Shown here: positions 1 to 4,009 of the stretch, one piece after another | Numbering within the stretch: the stretch's first letter is position 1 | Layout: each line of letters begins with the position of its first letter | Assembly: GCA_016208805.1 (NCBI GenBank) | Contig: JACQXL010000176.1 | Coordinates: forward strand, 1-5,567 | DNA from: Planctomycetota bacterium | Lineage (GTDB): Bacteria > Planctomycetota > MHYJ01 > JACQXL01 | Direction: 5' to 3' | DNA length: 5,567 bases | The notes under the pieces: model-generated | The model's input: the letters and a program-made list of their open reading frames with translations, nothing else | Told to the model about the DNA's origin: nothing | Databases searched by the model: none | Position numbers and translations under genes: made by a program

Positions 1-318
1 CGGGTGATGCGTAAGGCGGTTGAAACCGTGATGGCGGCCGGCGCGGAAGGCGTTAAAATAAGGGTCGGCGGCCGGCTGGGCGGTGCGGAAATCGCCCGGG
101 CTGAAAAGTTGTCACAGGGTAGAATACCGCTTCACACCCTCCGGGCCGATATTGATTACGGCACCGCTACCGCAGTTATTACTAAAGGCACCATTGGCAT
201 AAAAGTCTGGATTTGCAAAGGCGAAAAGATACCGGAAAAGGGCCATGAGAAGAAACACTATGTTGATGCCCAAAAGGATAAAATACCGCAAGTGGCAAAG
301 GGGCATACGCAGGGGTAA
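1..318 (+). CDS. rpsC: 30S ribosomal protein S3, C-terminal part (5' end outside window)
   Basis: S3 sits at the mRNA entry site of the small ribosomal subunit. Only the last 105 residues are visible; the frame is open through the left edge, so the GTG/ATG codons at 4 and 7 are internal. The visible part is the S3 C-terminal domain with its hallmark stretch GRLGGAEIAR (from about base 70), then a GR-PLHTLRADIDY segment and an IGIKVWICKGE strand, which align with E. coli S3 as I recall it. The N-terminal KH domain lies outside the window. After the KGE the protein carries a polar, Lys-rich tail of about 30 residues, and the last 19 codons overlap rplP in a different frame (260-318). The reading frame is clean to a TAA at 316-318. 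The identification is very secure; only the nature of the tail is open (true overlap or a single-base error). Confidence 0.97.
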   Translation, partial: RVMRKAVETVMAAGAEGVKIRVGGRLGGAEIARAEKLSQGRIPLHTLRADIDYGTATAVITKGTIGIKVWICKGEKIPEKGHEKKHYVDAQKDKIPQVAKGHTQG

Positions 319-676
319 TGCGCACCGCGGCAACACCATCGCCTTCGGTGATTACGCCCTGATGTCGCTTGAAGATGTCTGGCTTTCGGCCCAGCAGATT
401 GAAGCCGGCCGGGTGGCCGCTTCGCACGCCATCGGCAAAGAAGGCCGGTTCTGGATACGGGTTTTCCCCCACAAGCCGATTACGGGCAAACCGGCCGAAG
501 TCCGGATGGGCGGCGGCAAGGGCGAGCCGAAATTTTATGCCGCTGAAATCAAACCGGGCACGGTCCTTTTTGAGATAAGCGGCGTGACCGAGAATGTCGC
601 CCGCCAGATATTTAACAATATTGCCCATAAAATGCCCGTTAAGACCAAAATGGTTAAACGGTTTCATACGGTTTAG
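260..676 (+). CDS. rplP: 50S ribosomal protein L16
   Basis: L16 is a large-subunit protein near the A-site tRNA elbow that helps organise the peptidyl-transferase region. The product is 138 residues, within the usual range of about 136-144. It starts MLMPKRIKYRK, the standard L16 N-terminus, which is why the ATG at 260 is preferred to an in-frame ATG at 245 that would add MRRNT. A third ATG at 266 would give MPKR, also seen in the family. Further family signatures are GNTIAFGDYAL, the RVFPHKPITGKPAEVRMGGGKG loop region with the Arg that E. coli L16 hydroxylates, KPGTVLFEISGV, and a C-terminal AHKMPVKTK. A purine-rich GAGAAG at 247-252 may act as a weak ribosome-binding site, but the start lies inside rpsC, so translational coupling is likely. 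The stop is TAG at 674-676, 3 bases before rpmC. Confidence 0.97.
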   Translation: MLMPKRIKYRKWQRGIRRGNAHRGNTIAFGDYALMSLEDVWLSAQQIEAGRVAASHAIGKEGRFWIRVFPHKPITGKPAEVRMGGGKGEPKFYAAEIKPGTVLFEISGVTENVARQIFNNIAHKMPVKTKMVKRFHTV

Positions 677-679
677 TTT

Positions 680-928
680 ATGATGACGCTGAAAGAAATG
701 CGCGAAAAGACGAAGGATGAGTTGTTGGCGGAGATTAAGAGCCGCAAGGATGAATTACTCAGACTGCGTTTCCGGAAGGTAACTGATGTGATAGAAAATC
801 CGTCCGTCGTGCGTGAAATAAGGAAAAATATCGCACGGCTAAAAACGGTTCTGCGGAATCAGGAAATTAAGGCGCTGGTTGCCGGGGAGAATAAGGATGA
901 AAAAAGACAAGTTGCCCAAAAAAAGTGA
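680..928 (+). CDS. rpmC: 50S ribosomal protein L29
   Basis: L29 is a small two-helix protein at the peptide exit tunnel of the large subunit, where it contributes to the docking site for trigger factor and SRP. The 82-residue product begins MMTLKEMREKTKDELLAEI, followed by the typical LLRLRFRKVTDVIENPS turn and a second helix VREIRKNIARLKTVLRNQE; this two-helix pattern is diagnostic. The start could be ATG 680 or the adjacent ATG 683. No good Shine-Dalgarno is seen, so reinitiation after rplP (3 bases upstream) is likely. L29 is usually about 60-75 residues; here a charged C-terminal extension from about residue 67 carries the reading frame 32 bases into the next gene. The usual downstream partner rpsQ (S17) is not present. 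Confidence 0.95.
   Translation: MMTLKEMREKTKDELLAEIKSRKDELLRLRFRKVTDVIENPSVVREIRKNIARLKTVLRNQEIKALVAGENKDEKRQVAQKK
884..889 (+). promoter_or_regulatory. Ribosome-binding site of the DksA-type gene, inside rpmC
   Basis: GGGGAG lies 7 bases upstream of the ATG at 897, the best Shine-Dalgarno-like spacing in the window. It supports ATG 897 over the in-frame TTG at 879 as the start of the zinc-finger gene. It is embedded in the coding sequence of the L29 C-terminal tail. Confidence 0.6.
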
Positions 929-1346
929 TGGCGTCAAAACCGAAGAAGCCAAAAAGGTGAAATCGCCCTTTTCCGGCGAGACGCTGGAGCAATTCCGAAA
1001 GTTACTAATTGGCCAAAAGTCGCTCCTGAAAGGCGATATTGACCAGATGGACGACGAGGCGCTCCGGAAATCAAGTCAGGAGTCATCCGGTAATCTTTCC
1101 AATATGCCGATTCACCTGGCCGATATGGGCAGCGATACTTATGAGCAGGATTTTACCTTGGGCCGGATGGAAAGCACCGTCGCCGAGGCGCAGGAGATTG
1201 ACGAGGCGCTGGAACGGATAGACGACAAAACCTACGGCGTCTGCGAGAACTGCAGTAAAGGCATCAACGAAGCCAGATTGCGCGCGATACCTTATGCGCG
1301 CCTGTGTGTTAATTGCCAGGGAAAAGACGAAACCGGGCATAAATAA
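897..1346 (+). CDS. DksA/TraR-family C4 zinc-finger protein
   Basis: A 149-residue member of the DksA/TraR superfamily, whose characterised members bind the RNA polymerase secondary channel and, with ppGpp, adjust rRNA, r-protein and biosynthetic promoters. The C-terminal zinc finger is intact: C116-x2-C119-x17-C137-x2-C140, with the family phrase YGVCENCSKGI and an IPYARLCVNCQ strand. Residues about 26-112 are predicted to be a helical coiled-coil hairpin (ETLEQFRKLL to EALERIDD). The middle segment HLADMGSDTYEQDF resembles YteA/YocK-type relatives more than E. coli DksA, so I withhold the symbol dksA. The first 20 or so residues are Lys-rich and probably disordered, and their codons overlap the end of rpmC. 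The stop TAA at 1344-1346 shares one base with the lspA start. Direct control of ribosomal-protein expression is an inference from family and position only. Confidence 0.9.
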   Translation: MKKDKLPKKSDGVKTEEAKKVKSPFSGETLEQFRKLLIGQKSLLKGDIDQMDDEALRKSSQESSGNLSNMPIHLADMGSDTYEQDFTLGRMESTVAEAQEIDEALERIDDKTYGVCENCSKGINEARLRAIPYARLCVNCQGKDETGHK

Positions 1347-1813
1347 TGAAATATGTCGTCTTTGTCTTAATTGCTCTCCTTGGAACATCTCTTGATTTAA
1401 TTACCAAATTACTGGCCTTCCGGTTTATTGAGCCGGGCACAGTTGAAATTATTCCCGGCGTGCTCAGGTTGAAATGCGTGCTTAATACCGGCATTATCTG
1501 GGGGCTTTGGCAGGGTAGCAATATCATCTTCCTGGCGCTCTCAATACTTTCCATCCCGATTATTATCTTATTGTTCCGGGCGGTGGTCAAAAGCGAATCA
1601 GCCATAATATTAATTGCGGCTGCCTTCGGCCTGATTCTGGCCGGCGCAATCGGGAACCTGTATGACCGCCTTTTCTACAGTGGCGTGCGCGATTTTATTG
1701 ATTGCTACATCATAAACTGGCCGATATTTAATATAGCGGACAGTTTTATTACCATCGGCGCCATATTGATTATTGTTAATATGTTCCGCAAACCTCGGCC
1801 TGTTTCACAATGA
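1346..1813 (+). CDS. lspA: Lipoprotein signal peptidase (signal peptidase II)
   Basis: This inner-membrane aspartyl protease cleaves the signal peptide of diacylglyceryl-modified prolipoproteins just before the lipidated Cys, after Lgt has acted. The 155-residue product has the family's usual length and about four membrane spans (roughly residues 3-23, 58-78, 86-103 and 130-147). Conserved elements are seen in order: D17 in the first span, N47 in LNTGIIWGL, the GNLYDR box (N104, D107, R108), the catalytic Asp D116 in GVRDFID, and the second catalytic Asp D132 in WPIFNIADS. The N-T-G box normally continues AAF/W; here it reads IIW, a mild deviation. The ATG at 1346 overlaps the preceding stop (TAATG), and no clear Shine-Dalgarno is present, implying coupling to the zinc-finger gene. 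That dksA-type/lspA pairing is, from memory, common in several bacterial phyla. Confidence 0.96.
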   Translation: MKYVVFVLIALLGTSLDLITKLLAFRFIEPGTVEIIPGVLRLKCVLNTGIIWGLWQGSNIIFLALSILSIPIIILLFRAVVKSESAIILIAAAFGLILAGAIGNLYDRLFYSGVRDFIDCYIINWPIFNIADSFITIGAILIIVNMFRKPRPVSQ

Positions 1814-2712
1814 AACCTGATACAAAAGTAAAGGTCGGGCCTCTAACTCTTAAAAATCCCGTCATTGTTGCCTCAGGTACTTTCGGATACGGTGCTGAAT
1901 TTTCCCGGGAAATATTTGCCAATATAAATAAGGTCGGTGGTTTTATCACCAAGACTATCACCCTTAAACCGCGTCGGGGTAACCCGCCGCCGCGCATTGT
2001 AGAAACGCCCTGCGGTATCATTAATTCAATCGGGCTGGAAAACCCCGGGCTGGAAAGATTTTGCGCTGATTATCTGCCGTATTTCAGCAGGTTCAAAACC
2101 GCTCGGATTGTCAGCGTCGGCGGCGAAGAACCGGGCGAGTTTAACGAGATAATAAAAACACTAGCTCGCCGGAAAGGGATAGACGGTTTTGAGTTAAATA
2201 TTTCCTGTCCTAATATTAAAAAAGGTGGTGTCAGCATCGCCCAATCACCTGATGTAACACGACAGATTGTAAGCCGGGTCAGGCGGCTGACCGGATTGCC
2301 GTTGATAGCTAAATTGAGCCCCAAAGTGACTGACATTTCCGTTATTGCCCGGGCCGCTATTGACGGCGGGGCTGATATCATTTCGCTTATTAACACGGTC
2401 TCGGCCATGGCCGTGGATTGGGAGCGGCGCAGGCCGTGTCTTGGTAATATTACCGGCGGATTGTCCGGTCCGGCGATCAAGCCGATTGCGTTAAAGATGG
2501 TCCGGGACGTGGTCACCGAGACCCGGGCGCCAGTCATCGGCATCGGCGGTATAATGACAGCCGAAGGCGCTTCGGCCGTGCAGGTCGGCACATTCAACCT
2601 AATTGACCCTGCCGGCGCGGCCGGACTGGCAGATGGCTTGACGAAATTACTAAAAAAGCGTAATATTAAATCACTCCGCGATATTATTGGCACTCTGGAA
2701 AACCCTGTCTGA
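1810..2712 (+). CDS. pyrD: Dihydroorotate dehydrogenase, class 1B-like catalytic subunit (apparent short internal deletion)
   Basis: A cytosolic FMN enzyme that oxidises dihydroorotate to orotate in de novo pyrimidine synthesis. Class 1B enzymes pair with the Fe-S/FAD subunit PyrK and reduce NAD+. The 300-residue product has the class 1 landmarks: ASGTFGYG (20-27), K48 in the KTIT strand, the substrate loop GIINSIGLENPG (69-80), ELNISCPN with C133 as the probable catalytic base, K168 in AKLSPKV, N195 in ISLINT, GGLSGPAIKP (216-225) and the FMN-phosphate GIGGI (244-248). Cys instead of Ser as base marks class 1. The 1B assignment is by overall similarity; no pyrK is in the window. Between E252 and G253 about eight residues usual in the family (a D-A-L-E-F-type helix) seem to be missing, while the frame stays open through VGTFNLIDP. 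The start ATG overlaps the lspA stop (ATGA). Whether the shortened protein is fully active is uncertain. Confidence 0.93.
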   Translation: MKPDTKVKVGPLTLKNPVIVASGTFGYGAEFSREIFANINKVGGFITKTITLKPRRGNPPPRIVETPCGIINSIGLENPGLERFCADYLPYFSRFKTARIVSVGGEEPGEFNEIIKTLARRKGIDGFELNISCPNIKKGGVSIAQSPDVTRQIVSRVRRLTGLPLIAKLSPKVTDISVIARAAIDGGADIISLINTVSAMAVDWERRRPCLGNITGGLSGPAIKPIALKMVRDVVTETRAPVIGIGGIMTAEGASAVQVGTFNLIDPAGAAGLADGLTKLLKKRNIKSLRDIIGTLENPV

Positions 2713-2716
2713 TGCT

Positions 2717-4009
2717 ATGGAATTAGTTTTCATTGTCGTTGCCGCGCTGACAGTTGGTTTGCTCATATTCTTCCTGCCGCAGGTGGGGTTAATATTTATT
2801 CTGCTGGGAACACTGTTTCTGCCGGAAATAGAGGTTGGGTATGCAATGACCAGTGTTGCTCAGGCCGGTCAGGGACGGCCCATTGGCATCCGGCCGGAAG
2901 ATTTCTTTCTGATTATTGTCTGCCTGGGCTGGTTTGCCGGTCTTATTGCCCGGCGCCGGCCGCTGCATATCCCTTATACGCCACTTAATATTCCTCTCGT
3001 GGTTATGTCAACGGTGATTATTATTACAACCGCCTGGGGCGTATTTAATGCGACCACGCCTAAAATCGCCGGTTTTTTCTATGCCCTGAAACGCATTCAG
3101 TATTTCTTGGTTTTCTTTATGGTGATTGTAAATGTGAAAACCGTCCGTCAGGTCAAGGCCAATGTTTTTATATTACTGCTTTTCTCCAGTATCGTTGCGG
3201 TATGGGCAGTGGTTGAACATATTACAATTGCACCTGTGCGGTTGGCCGGTCCCTTCCAGGAAACCCAGCCGGTGTTGCTCGGCGGTTTCTTCCTGATAGC
3301 CATCTTCCTTTCGCTGGCATACTTTTTCAGATACCGGCTTATCCAGACCCGTCTGGCCATTAGCATTATTCTGTTGCTTTCCGCCTATGCCGTGGTTTTT
3401 ACCCGTTCGCGGGCCACCTATGTCGCTCTTATTATTGGACTTATTCTATTTGGCGTTATTTCCCGTAAGACTTATTTTCTGGTAATCCCTCTCTTACTCT
3501 TTATTATGATGAGATCCCTTTCTCCTGCGCCGGTCAAGGAAACATTTGAATCCATCCGGGGAGTTTGGGTTAGAGGCGTTAATACTTCCTGGGAAGCAAG
3601 GATTGATTCTTGGGAAATGTCAGTTCCATTGATATTAAATCACCCGTTATTAGGCCACGGCCACGGTTCATTCGCATTAAGTTGGGCTGATAATCAGTAT
3701 GTGACCGACGCGCTTTATATGGGAATTATCGGCGTGGTGGCTTTTATCTGGGTGCTGGTGCGAATATACAGAAATGTTTACCCATTAATTAAGACCGGTG
3801 ACATGGATAGACAATCGGATAGATATTACCTTTCCGCTCTGGCATTAGGGTGCGTTTGTGGTCTGAATGCACTGGTGATACACGGCATAGCGGTGTCCAC
3901 CTTTTACACCATCCGCATAATGATTCCATTCTGGTTTGTAATCGGATTAGTGATGATTGGCAAAAACCTGCTTGACTCGGGAATTAAACCCGTAGCGACT
4001 CCGCAATAA
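2717..4009 (+). CDS. O-antigen ligase / Wzy-like polysaccharide membrane protein
   Basis: A 430-residue, strongly hydrophobic protein with about 11-12 predicted membrane spans (for example 3-35, 62-78, 91-109, 127-140, 148-167, 186-204, 211-228, 233-248, 253-265, 332-350, 371-391 and 397-414). The layout fits the Wzy_C/O-antigen ligase superfamily (WaaL ligases, Wzy polymerases and exopolysaccharide relatives), which transfer lipid-linked glycans on the outer face of the inner membrane. Family-type signatures are TRSRATYVAL (229-238, cf. the S-R-G/A motif before a span) and the large extracytoplasmic loop before the last spans, containing WEARIDSWEMS, HPLLGHGHGSF and DNQYVTDALYMGIIG. Ligase, polymerase or another transferase cannot be told apart from sequence. 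ATG 2717, 4 bases after the pyrD stop, is preferred to a TTG at 2687 inside pyrD because it puts a membrane span at the N-terminus; no strong Shine-Dalgarno is seen. The 3' end overlaps the convergent gene by 26 bases. Confidence 0.8.
   Translation: MELVFIVVAALTVGLLIFFLPQVGLIFILLGTLFLPEIEVGYAMTSVAQAGQGRPIGIRPEDFFLIIVCLGWFAGLIARRRPLHIPYTPLNIPLVVMSTVIIITTAWGVFNATTPKIAGFFYALKRIQYFLVFFMVIVNVKTVRQVKANVFILLLFSSIVAVWAVVEHITIAPVRLAGPFQETQPVLLGGFFLIAIFLSLAYFFRYRLIQTRLAISIILLLSAYAVVFTRSRATYVALIIGLILFGVISRKTYFLVIPLLLFIMMRSLSPAPVKETFESIRGVWVRGVNTSWEARIDSWEMSVPLILNHPLLGHGHGSFALSWADNQYVTDALYMGIIGVVAFIWVLVRIYRNVYPLIKTGDMDRQSDRYYLSALALGCVCGLNALVIHGIAVSTFYTIRIMIPFWFVIGLVMIGKNLLDSGIKPVATPQ
3984..4009. other. 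Convergent 3'-end overlap of the two opposing genes
   Basis: The TAA of the ligase-like gene (4007-4009) and the TAA of the Fe-S gene (complement of 3984-3986) cross, so the last 7-8 codons of each gene are read from opposite strands of the same DNA. There is no intergenic region, and no GC-rich hairpin with a T run is visible here, so any terminator must lie within coding sequence or be factor-dependent. Confidence 0.85.

Larger units (their letters stand above)
1..4009 (+). other. Probable single operon: rpsC-rplP-rpmC-DksA type-lspA-pyrD-ligase-like
   Basis: Seven same-strand genes follow one another with junctions of -59, +3, -32, -1, -4 and +4 bases. There is no space for an internal terminator between genes, and no clear Shine-Dalgarno precedes most of them, which suggests translational coupling. 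The promoter lies upstream of the window (the S10-operon leader side). Cotranscription is inferred from spacing; internal promoters inside coding sequence cannot be ruled out. Confidence 0.7.

Noticed and set aside
200..262. Programmed frameshift in rpsC leading to the TGA at 246-248
   Set aside because: No slippery heptamer or downstream stem-loop is evident; runs of four A residues are the longest. A natural overlap or a simple indel explains the pattern better.
182..667. Long minus-strand open frame opposite rplP
   Set aside because: It lies entirely antisense to the highly conserved rpsC end and L16, and its translation shows no recognisable domain; it is a by-product of the coding bias on the plus strand.
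879..896. TTG at 879 as start of the DksA-type gene
   Set aside because: It would add only MPGRIR, uses a rare start, and lacks a Shine-Dalgarno; ATG 897 has GGGGAG 7 bases upstream.
2070..2693. 207-codon minus-strand open frame opposite pyrD
   Set aside because: Fully antisense to a clear pyrD, no family motif in its translation, and no ribosome-binding site of note.
3978..3992. Small inverted repeat CGGG-N7-CCCG at the end of the ligase-like gene, considered as a terminator
   Set aside because: Only a four-pair stem with an AT-rich 7-base loop and no following T run; it also lies inside coding sequence of the ligase-like gene and next to the Fe-S gene stop. Too weak to call.
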